From the NCBI GenBank assembly GCA_963667205.1, contig OY762959.1:124001-188000 (forward strand): a stretch of DNA of 64,000 nt. Reading direction: 5' to 3'. This document shows positions 1-8,521 of the stretch, in pieces. A program made the position numbers and the translations under genes. This DNA comes from CF-162 sp963667205. Lineage in GTDB: Bacteria; Chloroflexota; Dehalococcoidia; SM23-28-2; RBG-16-64-32. The notes under the pieces were generated by a model. It was not told the origin of the DNA. It saw only the letters and a program-made list of their open reading frames with translations, and made no database searches. Position 1 is the first letter of the stretch, and every line of letters begins with the position of its first letter.

Positions 1-1669
1 TCAGCTGCCCGCCGGCAGCGGCCCCGATGGCGCGCTCTGCCGATTCGCGGGCGCGCTGGATCCGCGTCGTTGTGTCTTCGATGAACGGGTGCTCGGCCTT
101 CAAGCTCTGCCAGACGCGGTCGTCCAATAGCGCGTCGCCGCCGGGTCCGGCCGGCAGCGCCCCTTCGAACGCGCCGCAGAGGACTGTCCGCCGGAACTCC
201 AGCCCGGCCGCCACGCGGTACTCGGCGATGACAACGCCATCGCCCAGGCCGCGTTCGCGCGTGAAAGCGAGTTCGAGGTTCGCCCGCAGCGCCGCCGCGA
301 AACTCTCGACACTGAACTGGCCGCCGACTGCCCCGACGGTGCCCAGCTGGTCGATCTCGTCGATCACGCTTACCAGCGCCTCGTCCGTCGGGTCGAAGTA
401 GTCTTCGACGACCGCCTTGAAGGAGTCGATGAACGACGCGGCGTCCTGATCGCGGCGCAGCGGTTCCAGGCGCGAGAGCAGGCGGCCCATCACCGCTCGC
501 AGCCGCTCTGCCTTGTCGCGCTGGTACGTGATCGCGCGTACCAGGCCCTCGTTCTCGGCGACTCTCGGCGAAGCAAGCTCCGCCTCCTTGTCGTCGATGA
601 AGATGCCGAGCCGGCGGTCCCAGGCGTCCTTGCCACGTGTGATCCCGGCTTCCCGCGAGAGCCGGTCCCAGTCGTTGGTCATCAGCCGCTCGTCACCGTC
701 GCCCGCCGGTACGAACTCCTTCAGGGGCGCGATCGACAGAAACTCCATCGCCGCGGCCCGCGAAAAGTCCCGCTCTGGCAGCGATGCGAGCGCGAGAACG
801 CCGTGACCGGCGCGCGTCTCGATCAGAGGCAGCCCGGGCAGCGGCGCCACCGGCACGCCGGAGTTGGCGAACGCTTCGCGCAGCAGCCTCCCATAAGACG
901 CATCGGCCCCGTGGAAGACGCCGATCTCGTGCAGCGACAGGCCTTCGTCCAACGCGGCGATTACGTCGCGGACGACGCAGCGGGCCTCGCTCGCCAGGTC
1001 AGGCGCCAGGAGGAACCGCTGAGAGGCGGGCTGGGCGACACTCTCCTCGATCTCCTCGAAGGCGGGCGCGGCCGCCCGTAGAGCTTCGAGAAGGCGCGTG
1101 CCGGCGGCGGTCAGCGCTCCCGGCGGCGCCACGTAGATCGCCCCGATGTCAGCCAGCGCTCCTGCGCGGCCGGTCTCCACGGCGCCGGCGGAGGCGTCAA
1201 GCAGGTCTTCCTCGTCGTAGAAGGCCGCCGACACCTCGCGAAAGCGGTCGTAGAGCCGGAAGATCTCACGCGCGTGATCGGGGTAATCACCTCTGATCAC
1301 CTGCGACGAACCGATGCCGGCACGGCGCAGGCGGCGGAAGAGCTGGCGCAGCACCCGGGCGTACCCAGCGAGGTCACTGACGGCCGCGAGCGTTCCCTTC
1401 GATTCGCCCGCCACCTGGCCGGCGAGATAGTCGCCGATCGGGCGGGCCAGCGGGTTGCGGCCCTCTGCTGCCAGGTGGCCGGCGCCGAGCAGCTCGGCCA
1501 GACGCGGGAAGGTCTCGAAGCGGACAGACGCGAAGGGCGTCAGCTCCCCGAGGCGGCGGCGCATTTGCAGCGCCGCGGCGTGCGAAGGCGCCACGACGGT
1601 GACCGGCAGTAGCGGGTCGTCTCGCCGGCCTTCGGCGATGGAGCGCAGCGTAGTAGGTACGTCAGGCAT
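1..1669 (-). CDS. AddB-like / PD-(D/E)XK nuclease-family protein, partial (3' end outside window)
   Basis: The minus strand is open from an ATG at 1669 to the left edge (556 codons, no stop). The protein starts MPDVPTTLRSIAEG. An early segment, PVTVVAPSHAAALQMRRRL, resembles the degenerate helicase-type start of AddB/RexB subunits. A late segment, AAGLEFRRTVLCGAFEGALP, resembles the helicase motif seen in AddB as 'RGLEFDxVFLxGxxEGxxP'. In that family a C-terminal RecB-type nuclease domain with a Cys-liganded Fe-S cluster follows. It would lie beyond the window, so nuclease function is not directly visible. The inferred role is processing of DNA ends for recombinational repair with an AddA/UvrD-like partner. 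No strong ribosome-binding site precedes the ATG, so the start is provisional. Confidence 0.6.
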   Translation of the reverse strand, partial: MPDVPTTLRSIAEGRRDDPLLPVTVVAPSHAAALQMRRRLGELTPFASVRFETFPRLAELLGAGHLAAEGRNPLARPIGDYLAGQVAGESKGTLAAVSDLAGYARVLRQLFRRLRRAGIGSSQVIRGDYPDHAREIFRLYDRFREVSAAFYDEEDLLDASAGAVETGRAGALADIGAIYVAPPGALTAAGTRLLEALRAAAPAFEEIEESVAQPASQRFLLAPDLASEARCVVRDVIAALDEGLSLHEIGVFHGADASYGRLLREAFANSGVPVAPLPGLPLIETRAGHGVLALASLPERDFSRAAAMEFLSIAPLKEFVPAGDGDERLMTNDWDRLSREAGITRGKDAWDRRLGIFIDDKEAELASPRVAENEGLVRAITYQRDKAERLRAVMGRLLSRLEPLRRDQDAASFIDSFKAVVEDYFDPTDEALVSVIDEIDQLGTVGAVGGQFSVESFAAALRANLELAFTRERGLGDGVVIAEYRVAAGLEFRRTVLCGAFEGALPAGPGGDALLDDRVWQSLKAEHPFIEDTTTRIQRARESAERAIGAAAGGQL

Positions 1670-1755
1670 CGAGAGGCGAGGCCAGCGTAGGAACGGGCGG
1701 CCAAGGTGTCAAGGCGCCGCTGTCACCCGATTGTGGAAGCGCGCACCGCCGGAGG

Positions 1756-2583
1756 CTAGACGGCTTCCCAGTAGCGCTTGCCTTCGCCCTGCAGCACGCG
1801 GCCCAGCGTGAGGCCCGGAAAGTGCGCCGCTGTCATCAACGCCCCATCGGACTCGATCTCCCGCAGCGCGGCCTGCTGCGACCGCCGCGCCAGCGCTCCG
1901 TCCATGTCGCCGATGCCGGACCACTCGGTCTCCTCCAACTGTACGGGGCACGATATCGCGTCTCCCAGGATGAACGCGCGCTGCCCCTGCGAGGAGAGGA
2001 TGACGCCCGCATGTCCGGGCGTATGTCCGGGCGTGCCGATGACGTTGATCCCCGGTGCGATCGCGGCGCCGTCGTCCGCGATCTCGAAGCGGCCGGACAC
2101 CGCCGCTATCATCTTCTTCCAATCGAAGCCCGGCGTTGCCGCCCGCGGGTCCGGCTCCTGCCAGAACGCATCCTCGTCGCTCGTCCAGCGGTACGTCGCG
2201 TTCGGGAACACGACCTTCATCGCGTCGCCATCCTCGTGCGCCACGTTCCCGCAGTGATCGGCATGCAGGTGCGTCAGGAACACGACGTCGACATCCTCAG
2301 GCTTGACGCCGCCGGCCGCCAGCTCGTCCAGCAGTGCACCGCCGGTGAAGCCGAACATGTTCACCGGGCCCAACCCCGTGTCGATGAGCACCTTCTGTCC
2401 GCCGGCGTCGACCAGGAAGCAGCTGAACGGGAGCTCCACCTCGCCCTCGTGGTTGAGCCAACGCTTGTGCTTCTCCCACTGCTCGTCGGTGGTGCCGCGG
2501 AAGTAGACAGTGCTGGGTGCAGCGCCCAGACCGTCGCTGACGGCCAGTACCTGCAGGTCGCCCACTTTGAATTCGTTCCCCAC
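1756..2583 (-). CDS. Metallo-beta-lactamase-fold hydrolase
   Basis: A 275-residue MBL-fold protein. The zinc-binding signature HLHADH is at about residues 105-110, GHTPGH at about 186-191 and a metal-bridging Asp in FILGDAI near 208. The length and the N-terminal strand (VGDLQVLAVSDG) resemble lactonase/AHL-lactonase-like or arylsulfatase-like MBL hydrolases, but the substrate cannot be deduced. I chose GTG at 2583 because a purine-rich GGGAAGGGAAGA lies just upstream and because the longer reading to 2700 would run into the divergent HAD gene starting at 2683. The two genes share a roughly 100-bp divergent promoter region. Confidence 0.85.
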   Translation of the reverse strand: MGNEFKVGDLQVLAVSDGLGAAPSTVYFRGTTDEQWEKHKRWLNHEGEVELPFSCFLVDAGGQKVLIDTGLGPVNMFGFTGGALLDELAAGGVKPEDVDVVFLTHLHADHCGNVAHEDGDAMKVVFPNATYRWTSDEDAFWQEPDPRAATPGFDWKKMIAAVSGRFEIADDGAAIAPGINVIGTPGHTPGHAGVILSSQGQRAFILGDAISCPVQLEETEWSGIGDMDGALARRSQQAALREIESDGALMTAAHFPGLTLGRVLQGEGKRYWEAV

Positions 2584-2682
2584 AGCGTCTTCCCTTCCCG
2601 CCGGCCCCCCGGCCGACACAATCGTCCTTCCGCTGCCAGTATATTGCTGCGCCGTCGCCTGCGCCCTGCCTACAATCAGCGC

Positions 2683-3402
2683 ATGGCCGGCTTCGCCCAA
2701 GCGATCCTCATCGACCTCGACGACACGCTCACCGACGACACGAGCTCCGTCGACGCCTGCTGGACCGCAGCCTGCACCCTCGCCGAGTCACGGCTTCCGG
2801 GCGTCGACGTCCGATTCCTCCGCGCCGCGATCGGCCGGGAAAACTCGTGGTTCTGGTCCGACCCGGAGCGCGCCCGCGCCGGCCGCCTCGACCTGCGCGC
2901 GAACACCCGGGCGCTCCTTAAGCAGGTCTTCGGGAGACTCGGCATCAAAGACACCGCCCTCGCCCTGGAGATCGCCGAGACGTACCGCGACCGGCGTGAG
3001 GAGAGTCTAACGCTGTTCCCCGGCGTGATTGAGGCGCTCGACCGCCTCCGCAATGAGGGCGTCCGACTGGGCCTGATGACCAACGGTGCCGCGCCGCCGC
3101 AGCGCGCCAAGATCGAGCGCTTCGGGCTCGCTCGGCACTTCGAGCACATCACCATCGAAGGCGAGGCCGGCTTCGGGAAGCCCGACCACCGCGTCTACGA
3201 TTCGCTCCTCTCGGCGCTGGATACTGCCCCCGAGGATGCCTGGGCGGTCGGCGATAGCCTGGAGCACGACGTCATTGGCCCGATGCAGCTGGGGCTCCAC
3301 GGCATCTGGGTTGACGTGCGTAACGCCGGCCTCGACGGTCGTCCGCAGCGGCCGGACCGCATCGTCTCTGCCTTCGCGGAGATCGTCGAGCCGCAGGCCT
3401 AG
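2683..3402 (+). CDS. HAD-superfamily hydrolase
   Basis: A 239-residue haloacid-dehalogenase-type hydrolase with all four motifs. Motif I is ILIDLDDTLTDD (nucleophile and acid Asp at residues 11 and 13), motif II is LMTNGAAP, the motif III lysine is in GFGKPDHRVY, and motif IV is AVGDSLEHDVIG. The helical cap between motifs I and II is the C1 type of small-molecule phosphatases such as pyrimidine 5'-nucleotidase YjjG or phosphoglycolate phosphatase. The substrate is not predictable. It is divergent from the MBL hydrolase and convergent with the GNAT gene, whose stop overlaps its end by 4 bp. Confidence 0.88.
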   Translation: MAGFAQAILIDLDDTLTDDTSSVDACWTAACTLAESRLPGVDVRFLRAAIGRENSWFWSDPERARAGRLDLRANTRALLKQVFGRLGIKDTALALEIAETYRDRREESLTLFPGVIEALDRLRNEGVRLGLMTNGAAPPQRAKIERFGLARHFEHITIEGEAGFGKPDHRVYDSLLSALDTAPEDAWAVGDSLEHDVIGPMQLGLHGIWVDVRNAGLDGRPQRPDRIVSAFAEIVEPQA

Positions 3403-3926
3403 CCCAGCACGTCGCCGATCGTTATCGCGTACAGTTCCATGTCGTAGACACGGCCGTTGTTGGGCCAGGCGCTCCGCTGCGTGCCCTCGTGCGTATAGCC
3501 GGCCTTCTCCGCCACACCGCGCGAGGCCGCGTTCTCCGTGGCGATGCAGAGCCGGATCCGGTGCACTGGCAGCGACTCGAAGAGATAGCGCGTCAGCACA
3601 CGCACAGACTCCGACGTGATGCCTTTGCGGCGCGAAGACGGATCGTACGTGCGATAGGCGATCTCGAGTTCGCTCAGGTAGTCCACCGTCTTGAAGTAGT
3701 GGATCTCGCCGAGGATGTCGCCGCTCTTCGGTTCCGTCATGAAGAGCATTCCGTGGTTGTTGCTCCAGAAGCCGTCCTTCTCGAAGTCCTTGCGTATGGT
3801 CGGCTCGGAGTAATAGTGGTGTGGATACCACTCGCCGCGATGCTCGAACTCCGCGTTCCTCTCGACCAGGAACGGCAGGTCCGATTCGCGGACGGGGCGG
3901 AGGACGACGTTCTTACCTTTGAGCAT
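3399..3926 (-). CDS. GNAT-family N-acetyltransferase (RimJ/RimL type)
   Basis: A 175-residue acetyltransferase of the Acetyltransf_3 (RimJ/RimL) type. It opens MLKGKNVVLRPVRESDLPFL, the usual beta1 pattern. The acetyl-CoA pyrophosphate loop is RRKGITSESVRVL, and IATENAASRGVAEKAGY is the conserved 'N..S..vaeK.Gf' segment. In this family the acceptor can be a protein N-terminus, an antibiotic or a small amine. Nothing here identifies it. It lies 28 bp downstream of the start-side gene mch on the same strand and could be cotranscribed with it. Confidence 0.85.
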   Translation of the reverse strand: MLKGKNVVLRPVRESDLPFLVERNAEFEHRGEWYPHHYYSEPTIRKDFEKDGFWSNNHGMLFMTEPKSGDILGEIHYFKTVDYLSELEIAYRTYDPSSRRKGITSESVRVLTRYLFESLPVHRIRLCIATENAASRGVAEKAGYTHEGTQRSAWPNNGRVYDMELYAITIGDVLG

Positions 3927-3954
3927 GCTGCGTCAGTCCTTTCAATGGGCTGGC

Positions 3955-5055
3955 CTAGCGGCGCTTGGGCATCAACACCGTATAGTCGAGGTCGAGCGCG
4001 ACGTTCGGGTGGTACGACTCCCGGCCGTCGTCTCCCTTCACCCGCAGCGGCACTTCTTCCTCGCGCGGATCGCTGTTCTTGACGGCGACAAGCCGCAGCC
4101 GCAGCGCACCGGCGTCGTCGCGGCCCAGCTCGATACGCTCCAGCACCTCGGTCCAGGCGAAGAGAGTGTCGCCGGCGATCGTTGGATTGGCGTGCGCGCC
4201 GGCGTTGAAGGCGAGCACCCGCAGGGCGTTCTCGAGGCCGTCGAAGGCGATGCAGTGCGCCGTCGAGATGATGTGCCCGCCGTAGATGATGCGCGTGCCC
4301 AGGCGCGACTTCTTCTGCAGCAGCTCGTTGAAGTGCACGCGAGCGTTGTTCTGAAACAGGCGCGTTGCCATCTGGTGCTCGGCGTCTTCCAGCGTGATCC
4401 CCTGCGGGTGCATGATGCGCTCGCCGGGCTCGTAGTCCTCCCACATCGCCTCGGAGCCCGTCACCAGCGGGTCGAACCGCGACAGGTCCAGCTGGGGCGG
4501 AACGAAGAGGTCCTCTGTGCTCACCTGGGCGGGCAGCTCCGGCGGCTCGGTGGCCCCGATCTTGGATGCCGGATCGCGGCCGGACGGGCGGCCGTCCGGC
4601 CGCTTGTTGACCATCGCCCAGCGGTAGAACTGAAGCACCGTCTCCCCGCGCTGGTTGAAGCCGCGGGTGTGCACCCAGACGATTCCCAGGTCTGGTCGCG
4701 ACGTCTCCCGCCGGCCCAGGACCTTCGTCTCGGCGCGCAACGTATCGCCCACGTAGACGGGCGCCAGGAAGCGCACGTCGGCGTAGCCCAGGTTGGCCGG
4801 CGAGTTGAGCGAGACGTCCGGGACGGCGCGGCCGAACACCAGGTGGAAAACGAGAAGGTCGTGCACCGGCTCGCGATCGAAGCCGAGCGACTGGGCGAAG
4901 TCCCGCGCGCAGTTCAGCGGCCGCCGGTCGCCGTAGAGCGCGATGTAGAGCGCCATGTCGCCGTCCCAGACGGTGCGCGGAACGGCGTGCTTGATGACGC
5001 GGCCGACTTCGAAGTCCTCGAAGTAGTTGCCGCCGGTCGTCTTCGCGGTCGCCAT
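3955..5055 (-). CDS. mch: Mesaconyl-CoA (beta-methylmalyl-CoA) hydratase
   Basis: A 366-residue double-hotdog protein. Remembered mesaconyl-CoA hydratases (about 345 residues) share its opening GNYFEDFEVGRVIKHAVPRT, the stretch LGYADVRFLAPVYVGDTL, the active-site region EHQMATRLFQNNARVHFN, YGGHIISTAHCIAFDGLENA and the C-terminus LDLDYTVLMPKRR. The enzyme interconverts beta-methylmalyl-CoA and mesaconyl-C1-CoA in the 3-hydroxypropionate bicycle and the ethylmalonyl-CoA pathway. The catalytic (R)-hydratase motif lies in the C-terminal hotdog. It is 3 bp from the downstream end of a small MaoC hydratase, so the two form an operon. A malyl-CoA lyase gene elsewhere in the window (18734-19783) would supply its substrate. 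Naming rests on remembered family sequence. Confidence 0.78.
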   Translation of the reverse strand: MATAKTTGGNYFEDFEVGRVIKHAVPRTVWDGDMALYIALYGDRRPLNCARDFAQSLGFDREPVHDLLVFHLVFGRAVPDVSLNSPANLGYADVRFLAPVYVGDTLRAETKVLGRRETSRPDLGIVWVHTRGFNQRGETVLQFYRWAMVNKRPDGRPSGRDPASKIGATEPPELPAQVSTEDLFVPPQLDLSRFDPLVTGSEAMWEDYEPGERIMHPQGITLEDAEHQMATRLFQNNARVHFNELLQKKSRLGTRIIYGGHIISTAHCIAFDGLENALRVLAFNAGAHANPTIAGDTLFAWTEVLERIELGRDDAGALRLRLVAVKNSDPREEEVPLRVKGDDGRESYHPNVALDLDYTVLMPKRR

Positions 5056-5058
5056 CGC

Positions 5059-5478
5059 TCAGCCGACGGCGTCCAGCAACACAACCGCCTCGCCTTTGAT
5101 GACTGCCTCACCGTCCTGGTTGTAGCACTCCGTCTGCAGGGTCAGTGTGCTCTTCTCGGCGTCGATCTCCTTGACCTCAGCGACCGCCTTGATCTCATCG
5201 CCGATCTTGACGGGGCGGATGAAGCGGATGCTCTGGCTCAAGTAGACGACACAGGCGTGCGGCGCCAGCTTCGTTCCCAGAGCCGCCGAAAGGTAGCCGG
5301 CGCTTAGCATCCCGTGCGCGATGCACTCCCCAAAGCGAGTCTTCTTCGCGTATTCCGGATCGCGGTGGAGCGGGTTCGTGTCGCCGGACACCGCCGCGAA
5401 CTTCGCGATGTCCTCGGCCGTCACGGTGCGCTCATAGCTCGCTACGTCGCCCACCTTGACGCCCAGCACTTCGGTCAT
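5059..5478 (-). CDS. MaoC-family (R)-specific enoyl-CoA hydratase
   Basis: A 139-residue single-hotdog protein. It carries the PhaJ/MaoC hydratase-2 signature: SGDTNPLHRDPEYA (catalytic Asp and His) followed by IAHGMLSAGYLSAALG. The ATG at 5478 is chosen because GAGGAGGGACAG precedes it directly. A longer reading to 5544 has no such signal. Family members hydrate trans-2-enoyl-CoAs to (R)-3-hydroxyacyl-CoAs. Here the gene immediately precedes mch, so a role in a branched or dicarboxylic CoA-ester pathway is plausible but not shown. Confidence 0.85.
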   Translation of the reverse strand: MTEVLGVKVGDVASYERTVTAEDIAKFAAVSGDTNPLHRDPEYAKKTRFGECIAHGMLSAGYLSAALGTKLAPHACVVYLSQSIRFIRPVKIGDEIKAVAEVKEIDAEKSTLTLQTECYNQDGEAVIKGEAVVLLDAVG

Positions 5479-5644
5479 CTGTCCCTCCTCGGACGCACGA
5501 TGGCGTCCGCAGAGGACTTTAGTCGATGGCGGAGGATGGGACAAGAAAACGCGGAGCAGGGAGCCCGGCGCCGGTGACGGGAATCACTCCTTGCCGGCCG
5601 CCTCGTGTTCCCTGTCGCCCCGTCGATGCGCTAGCATACGCCGC

Positions 5645-6820
5645 GTGAGTGCCTTCGGACCGCGTCTCTACAACACGGCGACACACAAAGGCGAACCTCT
5701 GACCGGTGGCGACGTCGGTCTCTACGTCTGCGGCGTGACGCCGTACGACACGTCCCACCTGGGCCACGCCTTCACCTACGTCGTCTTCGACGTCTTCGTC
5801 CGCTATCTCCGCTTCCTTGGCCGGCGCGTCACCTATGTCCAGAACGTCACGGACATCGACGACGATGTACTCCTGCGCGCCGCCAAGACCGCCCGCGCCT
5901 GGAAAGAGCTCGGCGACGAGGAGTACGCTGAGTTCCGCGAGCAGATGTCACGGCTCGGGAACCTCGATCCGGACGTCGCGCCAAGGGCCACCGAGCACAT
6001 CCCGGAAATCCAGCACATCGTCGAGCGGCTCGTCGAAAACGGCGTCGCCTACGTGAGCGAGGGCAGCGTCTACTTCGAGGTGCAGAAGGATCCGAAGTTC
6101 GGACGCCTCTTCAATCACTCCTACGACTCGATGCTGCAGATCGCCAACGAGCGCGGCAACTTCCCGGCCGATCCGCTGAAGCGCGACGCGCTGGACTTCG
6201 TGCTCTGGCAAGCGAAGAAGGAGGGCGAGCCGGCCTGGGACTCGCCGTGGGGCCCCGGCCGCCCCGGCTGGCACATCGAGTGCTCCGCGATGGCGATGAA
6301 GTACCTCGGCGAGACCGTCACCGTCCACGGCGGCGGCGAGGACCTCGTGTTTCCACACCACGACGCAGAGATCGCCCAGAGCGAGAACTACAGCGGCGTC
6401 CCCTTCGTCCGCCACTGGCTGCACGCGGCGATGGTCTACTGCGGCGAACACAAGATGAGCAAGTCGCTCGGCAACATGGTCTTCGTGCGTGACCTGATCG
6501 ACGGCTCGTCGCCGGACGCGCTCCGCCTGCACCTCCTCTCGCACCACTACCGGGAGCCCTGGGACCAGCCCGCGGGCGCCGGCGTGCCTACAGTCGAACT
6601 CGCGGCGAACCTCGCGCGATCTCTTGCCAGCGCCGGCAACCCCAGCGACGCCGAGCTAGAGCGCTACCGGAGCGACTTCCTCGACGCAATGGCGAACGAC
6701 CTCGACACGCCAGCCGCGATCGCCGAGCTGGAACGCCTGTCAGGAATCGAAGAGCCGGCGGCGCGCCGGGCGGCGAAGGCGCTCGGGCAGCGCGTGCTCG
6801 GCCTCACCTTCGAGGCGTAA
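5645..6820 (+). CDS. Cysteinyl-tRNA synthetase-fold ligase (short; CysRS or MshC-like)
   Basis: A class I aminoacyl-tRNA-synthetase-fold enzyme of 391 residues from a GTG at 5645. Visible are the zinc-binding Cys in LYVCGVTPYDTSHLGHA (Cys29, HIGH-type HLGH at 38-41), GRPGWHIECSAMA, GGGEDLVFPHHDAE and KMSKS at 270-274. Classical CysRS is about 460 residues, has 'CGPTVYD' and carries a C-terminal DALR/anticodon-binding region. This protein lacks that region and has the 'CGxTPYDxxHLGHA' and 'WGPGRPGWHxEC' wording of MshC, which ligates cysteine to glucosaminyl-inositol in mycothiol synthesis (about 410 residues). No other mycothiol gene is nearby. Automatic annotation would say cysS. I leave the symbol open. 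The upstream 165 bp separates it from the divergent MaoC gene. Confidence 0.8.
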   Translation: MSAFGPRLYNTATHKGEPLTGGDVGLYVCGVTPYDTSHLGHAFTYVVFDVFVRYLRFLGRRVTYVQNVTDIDDDVLLRAAKTARAWKELGDEEYAEFREQMSRLGNLDPDVAPRATEHIPEIQHIVERLVENGVAYVSEGSVYFEVQKDPKFGRLFNHSYDSMLQIANERGNFPADPLKRDALDFVLWQAKKEGEPAWDSPWGPGRPGWHIECSAMAMKYLGETVTVHGGGEDLVFPHHDAEIAQSENYSGVPFVRHWLHAAMVYCGEHKMSKSLGNMVFVRDLIDGSSPDALRLHLLSHHYREPWDQPAGAGVPTVELAANLARSLASAGNPSDAELERYRSDFLDAMANDLDTPAAIAELERLSGIEEPAARRAAKALGQRVLGLTFEA

Positions 6821-6827
6821 GGGCGGA

Positions 6828-7163
6828 CTAGCCGGGCAGGAACGTGCCGTCCGGGTCACGGCCGATCGGCCTCACACCGACGATGGCGTCGCGGTTGAGC
6901 GGGCCGTAGACATGAGGAAAGATGCCGGCTGGGTCCTCGTACTTCACCGGCGCAGCGATGCGTTCCTTGTCGATCGAGAGGATTAGCCAATCGCCGGCCT
7001 CCTCCTTGTAGTGCTGCGTGAGAACGATCGAGATCGCTTCGAGGCCGTCCGTGCAGTGGATGAAGCCCTCACGCTCGAAGTCGGGCGGCAGGTATGGTTC
7101 GGCGGGTGCCAGCGAGTCCCAGTAGGCCTTCGGGACCCCGTGGTACGTGACGTCTGCCGTCAC
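6828..7163 (-). CDS. DUF952-family protein
   Basis: A 111-residue cytosolic protein with the DUF952 hallmark FEREGFIHCTDG followed by a beta-rich domain ending FPHVYGPLNRDAIVGVRPI. Structurally the family resembles ADP-ribosyl-transferase-like or glutathione-S-transferase-related folds in some reports. No reaction is established. It starts with GTG at 7163, and the GTGA overlaps the expected TGA of the upstream enoyl-CoA hydratase. The two were therefore translationally coupled. It is convergent with the CysRS-like gene, with 7 bp between stops. Confidence 0.82.
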   Translation of the reverse strand: MTADVTYHGVPKAYWDSLAPAEPYLPPDFEREGFIHCTDGLEAISIVLTQHYKEEAGDWLILSIDKERIAAPVKYEDPAGIFPHVYGPLNRDAIVGVRPIGRDPDGTFLPG

Positions 7164-7944
7164 GCGTCCCGCTTGACGACGCGCTCGGCGGCTGCCGGAA
7201 GCGCGCGGCGTGGTCGCCGGACTGGCGCAACGCCACGTTGTGATCGCGCTCCCGCCGGGCGGCGTCTTTCGTCGACGTCGCGATGTCGATCACTTCTTTT
7301 GACGCTGCGATCGCCGCCGGCGAGTTCCCCGCGATCGCCTCCGCCATCTCGAGGACTGTGCGCTCCAGGTCCGCGTCCGGCACGACGTGGTTCGCCAGGC
7401 CGACGCGCAGAGCCTCCCCGGCGTCGACGGTGCGGGCCGTGAAGATCAGCTCCTTGGCCACCGGCCCACCGACGGCGCGCGGAAGTAGGCTGGCGCCGAC
7501 CACCAGGCCGTAGCTCGCGCCGACGAAACGGAAACGCGCGCTGGCCGAACACACCCGGATGTCGCAGCAGAGCGCGAAGATCGCGCCGCCGTCGTAGGCA
7601 TATCCGTTGACGGCGGCGATCACAGGCTTGCTCACTCGCGCCAGCCGCGCCGCCGCCTGCGCAGCCCAGTCGCGGCCGCCCTCAATCGGCGGCGCCTCCG
7701 AAGCGGCTCCTTCGTAGCGGCCAAGCGCCGCCTCCGCCATGTCAGCGCCAGCGCAGAACGCCTTCTTGCCCGCGCCCGTGAGCACGATGACTCGCACGTC
7801 CGGATTGGCGTCCAGCGCGTCCAGGCAGCGCACCAGCTCATCCGCCATCTCGCGCGAGATCGCGTTGTGCTTCTCGACGCGGTTGAGGCGCACGACGGCG
7901 ATCGCGCCGTGGCATTCGAGGATGATCGCGTTGAACTCGGCCAC
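7160..7944 (-). CDS. Enoyl-CoA hydratase/isomerase, apparent 3' frameshift
   Basis: A crotonase-superfamily protein. The oxyanion-hole segments are KKAFCAGADMAEA and AAVNGYAYDGGAIFALCCDI, and the C-terminal helices follow. Its natural end reads AAERVVKRDA then TGA at 7160-7162, directly overlapping the DUF952 start. In this sequence the frame is lost near 7195-7200 (TTCCGGCAGCC, one base short), so the uninterrupted frame reads on, out of register, to 7069 inside the DUF952 gene. The last 12 or so residues are therefore scrambled. The core fold is complete, so the protein could still work. The acyl substrate is unknown. One base of consensus error is the simplest cause. Confidence 0.8.
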
Positions 7945-7945
7945 G

Positions 7946-8521
7946 TTACGTCGTCTCCCCCGCCGCCCAGCCCAGGAACTCCAGCACCTCGGGAATCCGA
8001 CCTTCGTCGACTGCCGGGTCCTTCGGGTGCATCTGCGACCACTCGATCAGCCCCGACCAGCGCGCGGGCAGCGAGGCCAGCGCCCACTCCACCGCCTCGC
8101 GCTTGGTGGATAGCTCGCCGATTTCGAGGGTTAGCAACGCGCGGCAGGCCGTCTCCACCTCGAAGGCCTGCGCCCCAACGACTGCCAGTTCCCGTCGCGG
8201 CCAGCTGCCGTCGCCCCAGTTCGTCGTTCGCGCGCGCAGCTCCGCGCCGACTGCCGCGCGAAGCTCATCCGGCGCGACGGGGTCAATCAGCGTCTTCGGC
8301 TCCGGGCCCGTGATGACGACACCATGCTCACGCACCGTCCTGCGTTCGAGCACCCAGTTGGGCCGGTGCTCGCCGCGGTGCAGCGCTTCGCCTGTTCCGA
8401 CTTTCACGTGCTCCTGACCCGCCTCGAACAGACGCACGGTCGCGCGATCAATGTAGTAGACGTCGTACTCCAACCCGAACTCGTTTCCGGCCGGAGGCAA
8501 ACGCCTGTGCTGCTGAGCAAG
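7946..8521 (-). pseudogene. 5'-truncated aminoglycoside nucleotidyltransferase-like gene (copy B)
   Basis: The last 190 or so codons of this frame resemble the C-terminal part of AadA/DUF4111 nucleotidyltransferases: NEFGLEYDVYYIDRATVRLF, ERRTVREHGVVITGPEPKTL, LIDPVAPDELR, and the helical EIGELSTKREAVEWALASLP. The N-terminal nucleotidyl-transfer motif (GSxAxGxxxxxSDxDxLV) is absent. Upstream codons in this frame are only the out-of-frame tail of copy A. The fragment joins copy A abruptly at about 8521, as expected for a deletion between tandem duplicates. It is probably not functional as a transferase. Confidence 0.65.

Noticed and set aside
1822..2682. Upstream part of a plus-strand reading frame that runs into the HAD gene
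   Set aside because: It overlaps the MBL hydrolase antisense and has low-complexity composition; only the part from ATG 2683 has HAD motifs.
7069..7159. Extra 30-residue tail on the enoyl-CoA hydratase
   Set aside because: It is out of register with the family, overlaps the DUF952 gene, and the natural end with a coupled TGA exists one base away.
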